DNA of 64,000 nt from Acrocarpospora macrocephala (GCF_009687865.1 NZ_BLAE01000007.1:124001-188000); one strand, 5' to 3'; positions 17,075 to 25,688 are shown, numbered from the stretch's first letter. Notes: generated by a model from the letters alone, not told the origin. Made by a program: numbers and translations.

Positions 17075-17637
17075 TGATGAGGGCTTATTCCGGCTATGGT
17101 CAGCTCGAGTAGCCGATTCGCCTCGGCGGCAGGGTCCGGATAGTTCTCCGTGGCCAGGGCGATGCCGGTGATCAGCGCGAGCAGGTCGGCGATGGTTACG
17201 CCTGGCCTCAGCGCGCCAGCGTCCGCGGCGCGGCGTACAAGTGGGGCGCCTGCCTCGGTGAGTTGCGCCGAGGCGCAGTGCTCATGTGCCACCTCGGGGT
17301 CGGCCGCTCTGTCCCGGGTCAGTGCGATGGCCAGCCCCCGGATGGTCGCGGCGTACGCGGTGACGGCGCCCAGCCACTCCAGCAGCGCGGCCCTGGTGTC
17401 GGCCCTGCCGGTCAGATCGCGAGCGAGGACGCACAGCGTCTCGATCCGTTCATGGAAGACCGCCTCCAGCAGGGCGTGGCGGGTTGGGAAATGCCGGCGC
17501 ACGGTGCCCGATCCGACTCCGGCGATGCGGGCGATCCGCTCCAGGGACGCATCGGCGCCGTGCACGGCGATCTCCTCCTCGGCCACGGCGAGCAGGCGGG
17601 CGTAGTTACGCCGGGCGTCCGCACGCTGGACGGGCAT
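17071..17637 (-). CDS. TetR family transcriptional regulator
   Basis: 188 residues. The N-terminal helix-turn-helix reads ASLERIARIAGVGSGTVRRHFPTRHALLEAVF, typical of TetR, and the C-terminal half is a helical ligand domain of the SbtR-like type. It faces the NmrA-type reductase gene across a short region carrying a perfect pair of inverted repeats, so it probably represses that gene and itself in response to a small reactive ligand. It starts an operon with the CGNR gene. Confidence 0.85.
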   Translation of the reverse strand: MPVQRADARRNYARLLAVAEEEIAVHGADASLERIARIAGVGSGTVRRHFPTRHALLEAVFHERIETLCVLARDLTGRADTRAALLEWLGAVTAYAATIRGLAIALTRDRAADPEVAHEHCASAQLTEAGAPLVRRAADAGALRPGVTIADLLALITGIALATENYPDPAAEANRLLELTIAGISPHQ

Positions 17638-17661
17638 GGCATCACCTCAGGGTTGCTAAGT

Positions 17662-17708
17662 GGCGGGGTCCGCCGTATCTTACTCGAACATAACCGGCGG
17701 ACCCCGCC
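17662..17708. promoter_or_regulatory. TetR operator pair between divergent genes
   Basis: GGCGGGGTCCGCCG (17662-17675) and its exact reverse complement (17695-17708) flank a 19-base A/T-rich centre. Each arm is itself a small palindrome, GGCGG-GGT-CCGCC. This is the form expected for a TetR dimer site on each side of overlapping divergent promoters. Confidence 0.65.
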
Positions 17709-17740
17709 GTTTAATGAACGTGCACCTCAGGAGAGGCCTC

Positions 17741-18667
17741 ATGTCCACTGATTCCGCACCCGTCCTGGTCACCGGCGCCACCGGACAGCAAGGCGGCGCC
17801 ACCGCCCGCGCCCTGATCGCGGCGGGCGTCCCCGTCCGGGCGCTGGTCCGCGACCCCGCGACCGACCGGGCGAAGGCCGTCCACGCGCTCGGCGCCGAAC
17901 TGGTGACCGGCGACCTCGACGACCGCGACTCGCTGATCAAAGCCGCGCGAGGAGCCCGAGCCGTCTTCTCGGTGCAGATGCCCGCGATGAAGGCAGACAC
18001 TATCGACTTCGACGGCGAGCTGGCCCAAGCCGTCAACCTGATCGAAGGAGCACTGGCCGCCGACGTGCCGCAGTTCGTGCACACCTCCGTCTCCGGCGCC
18101 GGACAACACACCCAGACCGCCGGCTGGGCCGAAGGCCGCTGGGCGCCCCTGGAGCCCTACTACACCACCAAGACCGGCATCCAGGACCGGGTACGCGAGG
18201 CCGGCTTCAAGCACTGGACACTCATCAAGCCGGGCTGGTTCATGGAGAACTTCCTGCCGTCCGTCGCGTACCTGTTCCCGCGCGGCGTCGAGGGCGGCCT
18301 GGCGACCGTCCTGAAGCCCCGGACCCGGCTCTCCCTCGTCGCGGTCGAGGACATCGGCAAGGCCGCCGCCGCGGCCATCGCCGAACCCGATCGGTTCCAC
18401 AAGACCGAGCTGGAACTGGCCAGCGACTACCTGACGATGACGGAGATCGCCGGGATCCTCTCCGACGCTCTGGGCGCCGAGCTGACCGCGCCCGACATGA
18501 CCGAGGAAGAGGCGATCGCCGCGGGGATGCCCGCGTGGGCGGGCGTCTCGCACGAACGGATCAACGTGACCGGGCAACCCGCCCGCCCGGAGTACGCGCG
18601 GGCCCTCGGCATCCCGCTCACCACCTTCAAGGAATGGACGCGCAAACACCTCCAGGCCGCGGCCTGA
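17741..18667 (+). CDS. NmrA/HSCARG-type NAD(P)-binding protein
   Basis: 308 residues from ATG 17741, after a GGAGAGG ribosome site. The N-terminal VLVTGATGQQGGATARALI motif is the dinucleotide-binding turn of atypical SDR proteins of the NmrA family. Downstream, VPQFVHTSVSGAG and the WTLIKPGWFMENFLPS segment match quinone-reductase-like or redox-sensing members. The canonical Tyr-Lys pair is not obvious, as usual in this family. It is probably regulated by the adjacent TetR. Confidence 0.85.
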   Translation: MSTDSAPVLVTGATGQQGGATARALIAAGVPVRALVRDPATDRAKAVHALGAELVTGDLDDRDSLIKAARGARAVFSVQMPAMKADTIDFDGELAQAVNLIEGALAADVPQFVHTSVSGAGQHTQTAGWAEGRWAPLEPYYTTKTGIQDRVREAGFKHWTLIKPGWFMENFLPSVAYLFPRGVEGGLATVLKPRTRLSLVAVEDIGKAAAAAIAEPDRFHKTELELASDYLTMTEIAGILSDALGAELTAPDMTEEEAIAAGMPAWAGVSHERINVTGQPARPEYARALGIPLTTFKEWTRKHLQAAA

Positions 18668-18809
18668 CCCTGTCAGGGGCCCGGCACGCTGCTCCTCGTC
18701 AAGCCCGGATCCGCACCGGATCCGAGTCGTCCCACCGGGCACATGCCCGAGCCAGAAGGTTGTCGGGAGGTGAGGTGAGGTGAGCCGTTGATCGGCTCCG
18801 CGCGCGTGA

Positions 18810-19904
18810 TCAACTGAGCGTGCAGTTCACCTGGGGTAGCGCGTTGGTGGTGTTGTTCCAGGTGGCGATGAAGCCGAATGTGGTGGACGCGCCGGCCGGC
18901 AGGCTGCCGTTGTAGCTCGCGTTGCGTGCTGTGACGGTGGCTCCGTTCTGGGTGAGCGTCGTGTTCCACGATTGGTTGATCTGCTGGCCGATCGCGAAGG
19001 TGAAGGTGGCCGTCCACGCGGAGGAGGCGGTCGGGGAGGTGTTCTTCACCGCGACCTCACCCTGGAAGGCGCCGCCCCACTGGGAGATGACCTGGTAGGT
19101 GGCGGTGCACCGGGCAGCACCGGGCGAAGGAGACGGGGAAGGCGAGGGGCTGGGTGAGGGCGTCGGGCTGGCCGTCGGCGTCGGGATCACGCCGTTGAGC
19201 ACCTGGGCGAGCGGCGGGTACCAGCGGTCGGCCATCTTCTGGAAGCCGGTGTCGTTGGGGTGCACCCCATCCCCGGTGTCGGTGGCCGTGTTGAAGCCGG
19301 TCCACTGGTCCACGACGACGATGGGCGACTGCGCGGTCGTGAGGCCCGCGGCCCAGCCCGGGATCGCGTTGTTGAGCGCCGTCACGCTGGCCGCACAGGT
19401 GGGGCAACCGGACGGGTTCATGGGGATGATCTGCGCCACGATGATCTTCATGTTCGGGTTGTTCGCCCGCATCTGGCCGACCAGCTTCGTGTACGCGGCG
19501 AGGACGGTGGCGGTGGGGATGAAGCCGCCCCACATGTCGTTGGTACCCAGATGCATGAGGACGATGTCGGGCCTGGCCGCGGCCAGCCACGGCGGCAGCT
19601 GGTTCTGGTCGGCGATGCCGGTGGCGGCGTAGCCGCCGTGGCCCTCGTGGTCGCCGTCGTACGAGAACCCGTAGTTGCAGCCGCCGTCGGGGTCGCTGCC
19701 GACGAAGTCGATGTTCGTGTATCCGGCTGTCTGCAGGCGGTGCCAGAGCAGGGCGCGCCAGCAGCCCGGCCCGGCGGTGATGGAGTCGCCGAGCGGCATG
19801 ATCCGGACGAGCGCCGCCGCCGACAGCGCGGGCAGGGCGACGCCGAAGGTGACTGCCACGAGGAGCGCGGCGAGGAAGGCGTACCAGTGGGGTCTGCGAA
19901 GCAT
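18810..19904 (-). CDS. Secreted SGNH/GDSL esterase with C-terminal CBM2
   Basis: 364 residues from ATG 19904 with GAGGAG upstream. A signal peptide is followed by an SGNH hydrolase domain (about 31-230): nucleophile in GDSITAG (Ser41), GTND block and DGVHPNDTG with the catalytic Asp/His. This resembles CE3-type acetyl xylan esterases. A Thr/Ser-Pro linker leads to a CBM2 cellulose-binding domain (about 265-364). It is expected to deacetylate plant polysaccharide at the cellulose surface. It lies downstream of the GH5 cellulase on the same strand with a hairpin between them, so it probably has its own promoter. No CebR-type site was found directly upstream. Confidence 0.85.
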   Translation of the reverse strand: MLRRPHWYAFLAALLVAVTFGVALPALSAAALVRIMPLGDSITAGPGCWRALLWHRLQTAGYTNIDFVGSDPDGGCNYGFSYDGDHEGHGGYAATGIADQNQLPPWLAAARPDIVLMHLGTNDMWGGFIPTATVLAAYTKLVGQMRANNPNMKIIVAQIIPMNPSGCPTCAASVTALNNAIPGWAAGLTTAQSPIVVVDQWTGFNTATDTGDGVHPNDTGFQKMADRWYPPLAQVLNGVIPTPTASPTPSPSPSPSPSPSPGAARCTATYQVISQWGGAFQGEVAVKNTSPTASSAWTATFTFAIGQQINQSWNTTLTQNGATVTARNASYNGSLPAGASTTFGFIATWNNTTNALPQVNCTLS

Positions 19905-19943
19905 GGCTGACTCCTCTTAGAGACGACCGAGGGACGCGCACCT

Positions 19944-19973
19944 GGCCGGGCCCGCCACGTGACGGGCCCGGCC
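19944..19973 (-). terminator. Hairpin after the GH5 cellulase
   Basis: GGCCGGGCCCG (19944-19954) pairs perfectly with CGGGCCCGGCC (19963-19973) around an eight-base loop, starting nine bases beyond the cellulase stop. It lacks a T tract but is very stable. Confidence 0.6.
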
Positions 19974-19981
19974 GGGCGATG

Positions 19982-22087
19982 CTAGGAGAGTGGGTTCTGG
20001 GTGAGCAGGTGTGCCTTGAAGCCCTCGCCGTAGGTGCTGGTGGGGGTGCCGCTGTAGTCGGTGATGAGCACGTTGCCCTGGCCGCAGCCCCACGGGTTCC
20101 AGGTCCAGGCCGTGTATCCGACGCCGTGCGCGTCGGCCCAGGCCATCACCTGGTCGATGTAGTCGTGGGCGCAGGAGTCCTGGCCGATCTCACCGGCGTG
20201 TACGGGCACCTGCGCGGCGACGGCGCCGACTTGGCTGTTCCAGCAGGAGACGTTGGAGCAGGCGTTGAAGTTGTACGTGTGCCACGCGGCCATCAGGTTC
20301 CCGGTCGGATCCGTCGGCTTGTAGGTCAGCCACTGGCTCAGGTCGTTGGACCAGGTCAGGCCGCCGAGCATGATCACGTTGGTGGCGCCGGTGGCGCGTA
20401 CCGTGTTGACCAGTGACTGCATGCCGGCCACCTGGTAACCGATGCCGGGGCAGGTGCCGCCGTCGCGCCAGCAGGTCCAGCCGGCGGTCGCGTTCCAGTT
20501 CGCGGCCGCGTCCGGGAAGGGCTCGTTGAACAGGTCGAAGACGACCGCGTTGCTGGCCTTGAAGGCGTTGGCCACCCCGGTCCAGAACATCGGCGCGTAC
20601 TGCGCGTCGGGCATCGGCTTCTGACACGTCGCCGCGATGTCCGAGCAACCGGCGCCCGGACCGGTGTACTGACCGTAGTTCCAGTGCATCTCCACGATCG
20701 GCGTGATGCCGTTGGCGACCAGCAGATTCACGTAGTCCTTGACGTTCTGCTGATACGCGGCGCCGCTGGGCGAGCCGTTGGTGCCGTTCCAGCACTCCTC
20801 GTTCAGCGGGATCCGGACCGCGCGAATATTCCAGGCCTTCATCGCGTCGACCGAGGCCTGATCCACCGGGCCGCTGTCCCACATGCCCTTACCCTGCACG
20901 CAGGCGAACTCGCCACTGGCCCGGTTGACGCCCAGCAGACGGTAGGTCGCGCCGCTGGAGGTGACCAGCCGGTTCCCGGAGACGTGCAGGGCGGGTGCCG
21001 CGCCCCCGGTGCTGCCGTCGTTGTCCGCCTCGGTGGCGTTCACCGTCAGGGACGTCAAGCCGGTGGACGCCACGATGATCGGCCGGCTGCCGTTGGTGCT
21101 GTCGGCGTCCTCGGCGGCGCTCAACGTCACCGTCTGCGGGATGTTCCAGTTGGCGCTGGTGAAGGTCAGGGTGCCACCGCCGATCACCGTGATGTTGCTG
21201 TCACCGGTGCCCGCGGTGTTGGTGACCGTCACAGTGGAGGCCGGCTGGCAGTTCAGGCGGACGGTGTAGGTGGCCGTCGATCCTTCCGGCACGATCACGC
21301 CGGTCGGCGTGACTGTCACGCCCTGCGTACAGCTCATGTCGTTGTCGGCCTCGGTGGCGTTCACCGTCACGGATGTCAGGCCGCTGGAGGCCACGGCGAT
21401 CGGCCTGGTGCCGTTCGTGAAGTCGCTGTCCTCGGCGGCGCTCAACGTCACCGTCTGCGGGATGTTCCAGTTGGCGCTGGTGAAGGTCAGGGTGGCGCCG
21501 CCGGTCACGGTGATGTTGCTGTCACCGGTGCCCGCGGTGTTGGTGACCGTCACGTTGCCGGATGGCTGGGACTGCAGGCGGACCGTGTAGCCGACGGTCC
21601 CGCCCTCGGGGACGTTCACGCTGGTGGCGGAGACCACCAGGGCCTGCTGCGTTCCTCCGGCGCCGGTTCCGGTGCACGAGACGCTGGGCGGGTTGGTGTT
21701 GACGCCACCGGTGTAGGTGCCGTTGAAGCCGACGCTCCAGGTCGCGCCGGTGCCCTTGGCGGCGTTGTAGGAGGCCGGGTTGATGGCGACGACCGCACCT
21801 GCCGGGGTGGGCGTCGCCGGGGTGGGCACGCCGTCCCACATCTGGGTGATCACCTGGTTGTTGGGAAAGTCGAAGCCCAGTGTCCAGCTGGTCAGCGGGT
21901 CGCCGGTGTTGGTCACCGTGATGGTGGCGCCGAACCCGCTGCCGTTGTCCCAGCCTTTGGCATAGGTCGCCGAACACGACACAGCGGCGTCGGCGGCGGT
22001 CTGGACCGCGGCGAGCCCGACCGCGCCGAGCAGTACGGCTGCCGCGGCCATCACGGCTCTGCGCCAGGTGTTCCGGTTGATTCGCAT
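19982..22087 (-). CDS. Secreted GH5 cellulase with N-terminal CBM2 and two Calx-beta-like repeats
   Basis: 701 residues. ATG 22087 (MRINRNTWRR) is preferred since it opens a signal peptide with cleavage near residue 34; the frame upstream lacks export character. Domains in order: CBM2-like cellulose binding (about 36-138), two Calx-beta-like repeats of about 95-107 residues (VPEGGTVGYTVRLQSQPSG type, about 145-340), and a GH5 catalytic domain (about 355-701). The acid/base Glu522 is in FDLFNEPFP and the nucleophile Glu633 in HAGEIGQ. Predicted to be an extracellular endoglucanase. A perfect CebR/CelR palindrome lies 84 bases upstream, so it should be induced by cello-oligosaccharides. The catalytic Cys-rich C-terminal region is complete. 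Confidence 0.9.
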   Translation of the reverse strand: MRINRNTWRRAVMAAAAVLLGAVGLAAVQTAADAAVSCSATYAKGWDNGSGFGATITVTNTGDPLTSWTLGFDFPNNQVITQMWDGVPTPATPTPAGAVVAINPASYNAAKGTGATWSVGFNGTYTGGVNTNPPSVSCTGTGAGGTQQALVVSATSVNVPEGGTVGYTVRLQSQPSGNVTVTNTAGTGDSNITVTGGATLTFTSANWNIPQTVTLSAAEDSDFTNGTRPIAVASSGLTSVTVNATEADNDMSCTQGVTVTPTGVIVPEGSTATYTVRLNCQPASTVTVTNTAGTGDSNITVIGGGTLTFTSANWNIPQTVTLSAAEDADSTNGSRPIIVASTGLTSLTVNATEADNDGSTGGAAPALHVSGNRLVTSSGATYRLLGVNRASGEFACVQGKGMWDSGPVDQASVDAMKAWNIRAVRIPLNEECWNGTNGSPSGAAYQQNVKDYVNLLVANGITPIVEMHWNYGQYTGPGAGCSDIAATCQKPMPDAQYAPMFWTGVANAFKASNAVVFDLFNEPFPDAAANWNATAGWTCWRDGGTCPGIGYQVAGMQSLVNTVRATGATNVIMLGGLTWSNDLSQWLTYKPTDPTGNLMAAWHTYNFNACSNVSCWNSQVGAVAAQVPVHAGEIGQDSCAHDYIDQVMAWADAHGVGYTAWTWNPWGCGQGNVLITDYSGTPTSTYGEGFKAHLLTQNPLS
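21111..21553. repeat. Direct repeat encoding two Calx-beta-like modules
   Basis: The stretch 21111-21232 recurs at 21432-21553, offset 321 bases (107 codons), with long blocks of exact identity. It corresponds to the two surface modules of the cellulase and could recombine in frame to add or remove a module. Confidence 0.7.
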
Positions 22088-22170
22088 AAGCGTTCTCCGA
22101 GACGAGACCGATGGGTGCACGCTTCCTTGAAGCGGGCCAAGCAGCACCCGACCCGGTTCTCGTCCGGAAT

Positions 22171-22184
22171 TGGGAGCGCTCCCA
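22171..22184. promoter_or_regulatory. CebR/CelR operator
   Basis: TGGGAGCGCTCCCA is the exact 14-bp palindrome known for the LacI-type cellulose-utilisation repressors CelR (Thermobifida) and CebR (Streptomyces). It stands 84 bases before the cellulase start. The regulator gene is not in the window. Confidence 0.9.
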
Positions 22185-22690
22185 CATTCCTCCGCCGCAA
22201 ATTGCTTCGCAAGAGCGTTCCGGACAAGCAATCAAGACACCTGCGCCGACCTTGGAAAAGACCGAAAACGCCGCTGAAAAGTTCATTCATGCCCGTTGAA
22301 CTGGAGAAGGACGCTCCCGAAACATTTCGGCACTCTCATCTGGCCATTAACAAAATATCGGGTTCGTAACACGCACCGACGACCGAAAGTATTGTCAATT
22401 CCAAGAAAATTTCGGAAGCACCCCCTCACAGGGCCCTCCCGACCTCGCCTTCAGGCCCAGGCATACGCGGGAGTGGTGGAAGCGGGATCAGGCCGAACAG
22501 GACGCTCTGCACGCCCATGACGAAGATCGCCGCCAGGATCGCACGGTATAGCGCTCCTGCACGCCGTCTGTCGCCGATGCATCACCTCGGCAAGTCGAGG
22601 GTGAGCATCTCCTGGCCCGGCTGCTGTGCCGGAACCGCTCTGGTTCCGGCACCCCGGGGAAGGGCTGCGCGCGGAGTGGGTGGGGGCTGT
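22185..22690. other. AT-richer intergenic region with palindromes and a gene scrap
   Basis: This 500-base gap between the cellulase promoter and the SDR gene holds a perfect CCGAAA-CA-TTTCGG palindrome at 22317-22330 and a looser CCGAAA...TTTCGG pair at 22384-22415. On the minus strand 22426-22581 is open for 51 codons and encodes a hydrophobic segment (AILAAIFVMGVQSVLFGL) with no credible start, possibly the end of a lost membrane-protein gene. Nothing else is supported. Confidence 0.35.
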
Positions 22691-23422
22691 TCACTCCGCT
22701 GCGGGGTGGGGAAGGGCCGCGTGCTGGTAGGGCGTCGGCTCCATTCCCGGTTGTACGACGAGAACGGTGCCGGAGGGCTCGGCGTGGAAGGCGGTCTCCA
22801 CGGCGGCCGCCACGTCCTTGGCCGTCAACAGCGGGAGCCCGAGCTTGATCATCATCTCTTTGGCGGGCGCGACCAGGGGTGTGTCGGTGAAGCCCGGGCA
22901 GACAGCGCTGATCTTGACATCGTCCCTGGCCAGCGGCTCCACCAGGGCGCGGACCAAGCCGACGGTGGCGTGCTTGCTCATGGAGTAGATCGGGTCGATG
23001 CCGAAGCCGATGAGCCCGGCCATGGAGGAGGTGACCACGATCGAGCCGCCGCCGGAGCGCTTGAGCAGCGGGAGGGCGGCGGCGACGCCGTAGACGACGG
23101 CGTCGACATTGACCCCCATCACTGTCCGGTACCGCTGCGCGTCGAAGGCCGACATGTCGATGCCGCCGTTGGTCCCGGCGTTGAGGTGGACGAGGTCGAG
23201 GCGGCCGTACCGCTCATCGGCGAGCGCGACGGCCCGCAGCGAGGTCTCCTCCGAACTGACGTCGCCCACCACCCAGCCGCCGCCGACCTCCTTGGCGACC
23301 CGCTCGACGCCCTCGCCGTCGCGGTCGACCAGGACACAGTCGACCCCGCTCGCGGACAGGCGCCGGGCGACGGCGGCCCCGATGCCGCTCGCCGCTCCGG
23401 TGATCAGTGCAACAGTGCTCAT
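22691..23422 (-). CDS. SDR family oxidoreductase
   Basis: 243 residues from ATG 23422, after an AAGGAGCG ribosome site. A classical short-chain dehydrogenase: cofactor turn TGAASGIG at 9-16, VDRDGEG after the second strand pointing to NAD preference, the HLNAG block, catalytic Ser in VTSSMAG and Tyr-x-x-x-Lys as YSMSK. The C-terminal substrate loop is short. Substrate is unknown. It stands alone between two intergenic regions and is preceded by short tandem repeats. Confidence 0.85.
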   Translation of the reverse strand: MSTVALITGAASGIGAAVARRLSASGVDCVLVDRDGEGVERVAKEVGGGWVVGDVSSEETSLRAVALADERYGRLDLVHLNAGTNGGIDMSAFDAQRYRTVMGVNVDAVVYGVAAALPLLKRSGGGSIVVTSSMAGLIGFGIDPIYSMSKHATVGLVRALVEPLARDDVKISAVCPGFTDTPLVAPAKEMMIKLGLPLLTAKDVAAAVETAFHAEPSGTVLVVQPGMEPTPYQHAALPHPAAE

Positions 23423-23434
23423 GAGCGCTCCTTA

Positions 23435-23484
23435 GGGGATGGCCGCGACAGGGAAGGCCGCGACAAGGGGATGGCCGCGAGAGG
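23435..23484. repeat. Three short tandem repeats upstream of the SDR gene
   Basis: The unit GGGATGGCCGCGACA occurs three times in a row with minor changes (about 23435-23450, 23451-23466, 23467-23484). It lies directly before the SDR ribosome site and could be a slippage-prone or regulatory element. Confidence 0.5.
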
Positions 23485-23624
23485 GACGTACACGAACTGG
23501 TGGAGCATGCGCCCGGCGTCGCGAGCGGGCGGGAACGGCCGGGCCGACGCACAGACAGCCGTTACCGGGTCCCGGATTAGGCCCGCCCGGACGCGAGGGC
23601 GTTCCGGGCGTGTGTGCCTGTCGA

Positions 23625-24653
23625 TCAGCGGCGGGGAGCTCGGGCCGGGATCTTTTCGACGATGGTGTGGATCATTGGTTTCCAGCTGGGGGTCACCCAC
23701 GATCTGGCGGCGAATCCGGCGGCCGATTCGACCACGGCGTGGACGACCGCGAGCACGGCGGCGATGATGAGGCCCGCGTTGGTCCAGTACGCCACCTCCG
23801 ACGGCCACCCGGCGGCGTCCACGAAGGCGGGGTTGAGCAACCGGTCGCTGGCCGCGATCCAGATCAGCAATGTGGTGGTGGCGATGCTGAGCAGCACGGC
23901 GGTGACGGCGACGGGAACGCTCCAGCGGACGTAGCTCTTGGCGACGGTGACGCCGAGAGCGGCGATCGCGAGGCCGAGGAACCCGTACACCACGCCGGTC
24001 TGCCACAGCCAGGGCGAGAGGATGCCGATGGGGTCGCCGGTGGCGTCGGTCTGGGTGCTCACGACCGGTGAGAGCAGCACGAGGGTGGTGAACAGGACCA
24101 CCGTCACGATCTCGGCGATCACGGCGCCATGGCGGGCGCGGCGGCTGGGCGGCTGCGGGAGCGCGTCGGGGGTCCACTGCCGGGCCGGGCCGGCTCGCAG
24201 GCTTGATGTGCGCTCGATGACGGCGAACAGCAGCGTGGTCCAGAAGACGATGTGGACGGTCGTGGTGAGCGCGGTGCCGATCGTGTCCCCGATCACCGGC
24301 CCGGCGGCGCCGCCTTGCAGGATGCGGATGAATCCGGTGGCTGCCGCGGTGGCGGGCACGACGGTCACGAGGATGGCCACGATGAGCCGGACGTAGTCCA
24401 GATAGAGGCTCGGGCCGATGAGGTGCAACGGGCGATCGGCGTAGTCGGCGGCCAGCCGGGCCGGGTCGCCGAGTTCGGTGAGCACCGCGTGCTCCGCCTC
24501 GGCGGGGTCGCTGCCGGCGTCGGTGCGGTCATCGATGGCGTCCGCGATCGAGGCGCGTAATTCTCTTTCGATGTCCGGGCGTTGTTTCGCCGGTAAGCGG
24601 CGCAGGGTCAGGTCCACGTATCGGTCGGTGAGGGTGCTGGTGGTGGCGGTCAT
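23625..24653 (-). CDS. Membrane protein with permease-prefix/HAAS-type N-terminus
   Basis: 342 residues. The N-terminal 75 residues (LTDRYVDLTLRRLPAKQRPDIERELRASI, then EHAVLTELGDPARLAADYAD) form the helical soluble domain found at the front of many PadR-linked membrane proteins. Seven or so hydrophobic segments follow from residue 85 to about 325. It overlaps the PadR gene by four bases (ATGA), so PadR and this protein are translationally coupled, the usual PadR/HAAS arrangement. Its physiological role is unknown; similar pairs respond to membrane stress or antibiotics. Confidence 0.75.
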   Translation of the reverse strand: MTATTSTLTDRYVDLTLRRLPAKQRPDIERELRASIADAIDDRTDAGSDPAEAEHAVLTELGDPARLAADYADRPLHLIGPSLYLDYVRLIVAILVTVVPATAAATGFIRILQGGAAGPVIGDTIGTALTTTVHIVFWTTLLFAVIERTSSLRAGPARQWTPDALPQPPSRRARHGAVIAEIVTVVLFTTLVLLSPVVSTQTDATGDPIGILSPWLWQTGVVYGFLGLAIAALGVTVAKSYVRWSVPVAVTAVLLSIATTTLLIWIAASDRLLNPAFVDAAGWPSEVAYWTNAGLIIAAVLAVVHAVVESAAGFAARSWVTPSWKPMIHTIVEKIPARAPRR

Positions 24654-24985
24654 GATTCCTCTTTCAGGGCGTGAAAGGCGGCGTGCAGCTCTTCCCAGTC
24701 GCGTCTGAGGGCGTCGGCGAGCGTGAGTCCTTGGTCGCTGGTGCGGTAGAACTTGCGCGGCCGGGATTCCTCGGTGTTCCAGTCGCTGGTCAGCAACCCC
24801 TGTTTTTCCAGTCGGCGCAGCAGCGGGTAGAGGGTGTTGGCGTCGACGGCGAAGCCGGATTGGTCGAGCTGGTCGAGCAGGGCGTATCCGTAGTTCGGCT
24901 GTTTGAGGATGAGCAGGCAGGCGAGCACGATGGTCCCTCGCCGCAGTTCCTGCTGGTGTAGTGCGTACAACTCGTCTGCCGGCAT
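24650..24985 (-). CDS. PadR family transcriptional regulator
   Basis: 111 residues from ATG 24985; a start 14 codons earlier is open but would cover the operator. The winged helix is clear: LRRGTIVLACLLILKQPNYGYALLDQL, then VDANTLYPLLRRLEKQGLL and the wing WNTEESRPRKFYRTSDQG. A short C-terminal helix allows dimerisation. It probably represses itself and the coupled membrane protein by binding the palindrome just upstream. Confidence 0.85.
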   Translation of the reverse strand: MPADELYALHQQELRRGTIVLACLLILKQPNYGYALLDQLDQSGFAVDANTLYPLLRRLEKQGLLTSDWNTEESRPRKFYRTSDQGLTLADALRRDWEELHAAFHALKEES

Positions 24986-24995
24986 GCTCACACGA

Positions 24996-25014
24996 TAGTG
25001 TGCGTCACACACTA
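24996..25014. promoter_or_regulatory. Likely PadR operator
   Basis: TAGTGTG (24996-25002) and CACACTA (25008-25014) are perfect inverted arms around CGTCA, starting ten bases before the PadR start codon. ATCGTGTG also occurs twice flanking it on the minus strand. The position suits autorepression. Confidence 0.6.
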
Positions 25015-25074
25015 ATGCAAGACACACGATGACGTGTTCCGGCTGTGTGACGACGTCGCGGGGAGGCTGGCTTA

Positions 25075-25249
25075 CTGGTTCGTTGATTTGCGCGGGTCCA
25101 CCTGACCGGCGTCACTGCTCATCCCAGCGGGCGCCTGGACCGTGCAGCAGGCCCGTGATCTGCTCATGGACCTGCAGGAACACATCAGTGCCCGAGTGTG
25201 GAATTTCCTCGTACGTGACCGCGATGGACGATCCTCACCGCGGTTCTGA
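25075..25249 (+). pseudogene. Decayed integrase-type transposase fragment
   Basis: Two adjacent frames together spell a piece of an IS3/IS481-type integrase core: RVHLTGVTAHPSG in one, then after a one-base shift AWTVQQARDLLMDL and FLVRDRDGR in the next, ending at TGA 25247. Both ends of the gene are missing, so it is not functional. It overlaps the end of the CATRA-associated gene, marking the left border of the conflict-system island. Confidence 0.6.
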
Positions 25250-25582
25250 GAAACCTTCGGGATGCTTGGGTTCCAACGTGTGGATCAAGCGGACCGTCTG
25301 TTCGTGCACGTGATCCGGTGCGGAGTCGTCGCCCTCTCCCACTTTGAGGACCCGATATGGGCTCGCGAGATCGAGCTCGATCGTAGCTGTGCGCAGGCCG
25401 GCCAGGTCGTTCCGCTCGAGGGCGGTGGCCATCGCGTCGATGATCCGGGAGATCTTGGCCCAGTGCGCCGGGGTGGAACGCCAGTCGAGAACGTCCCGGA
25501 GAGAATCGAGTGCGTCGGCCGTGATCTGGGTTGCGCCGATCGGCTGTTCTTCGTCATCGGCGCCGAGGCCGTACTCGTGCAT
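25235..25582 (-). CDS. CATRA system-associated small protein
   Basis: 115 residues. The core ADALDSLRDVLDWRSTP, HWAKISRIIDAMATALERNDL, LRTATIELDLASP matches the small helical proteins (CATASP) linked to CATRA conflict systems. These sit next to CATRA proteins and CHAT/caspase-like proteases and may be regulators or adaptors; no activity is established. It is divergent from the CATRA-like/phosphorylase fusion gene with about 105 bases between starts, so they probably share a control region. Its 3' end overlaps a transposase scar by 15 bases, and the terminal residues GFSEPR may be affected by that junction. Confidence 0.7.
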   Translation of the reverse strand: MHEYGLGADDEEQPIGATQITADALDSLRDVLDWRSTPAHWAKISRIIDAMATALERNDLAGLRTATIELDLASPYRVLKVGEGDDSAPDHVHEQTVRLIHTLEPKHPEGFSEPR

Positions 25583-25688
25583 GGCATAACTTTATTCGCT
25601 GCCGCTTCGCCGCGAGTCGCTGTCGATACACTTGATTCACGGCATTTCCCCGCGGCTGCCCGCCGCGCTCGTAGCCGGGGAGTGGACG

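Noticed and set aside
20684-22369. 561-codon plus-strand frame over the cellulase
   Set aside because: Antisense to a clear GH5-CBM2 gene and made of Gly/Arg/Val repeats; not coding.
22488-22694. 68-codon minus-strand frame upstream of the SDR gene
   Set aside because: Low-complexity Ser/Arg-rich sequence without ribosome site or recognisable motif.
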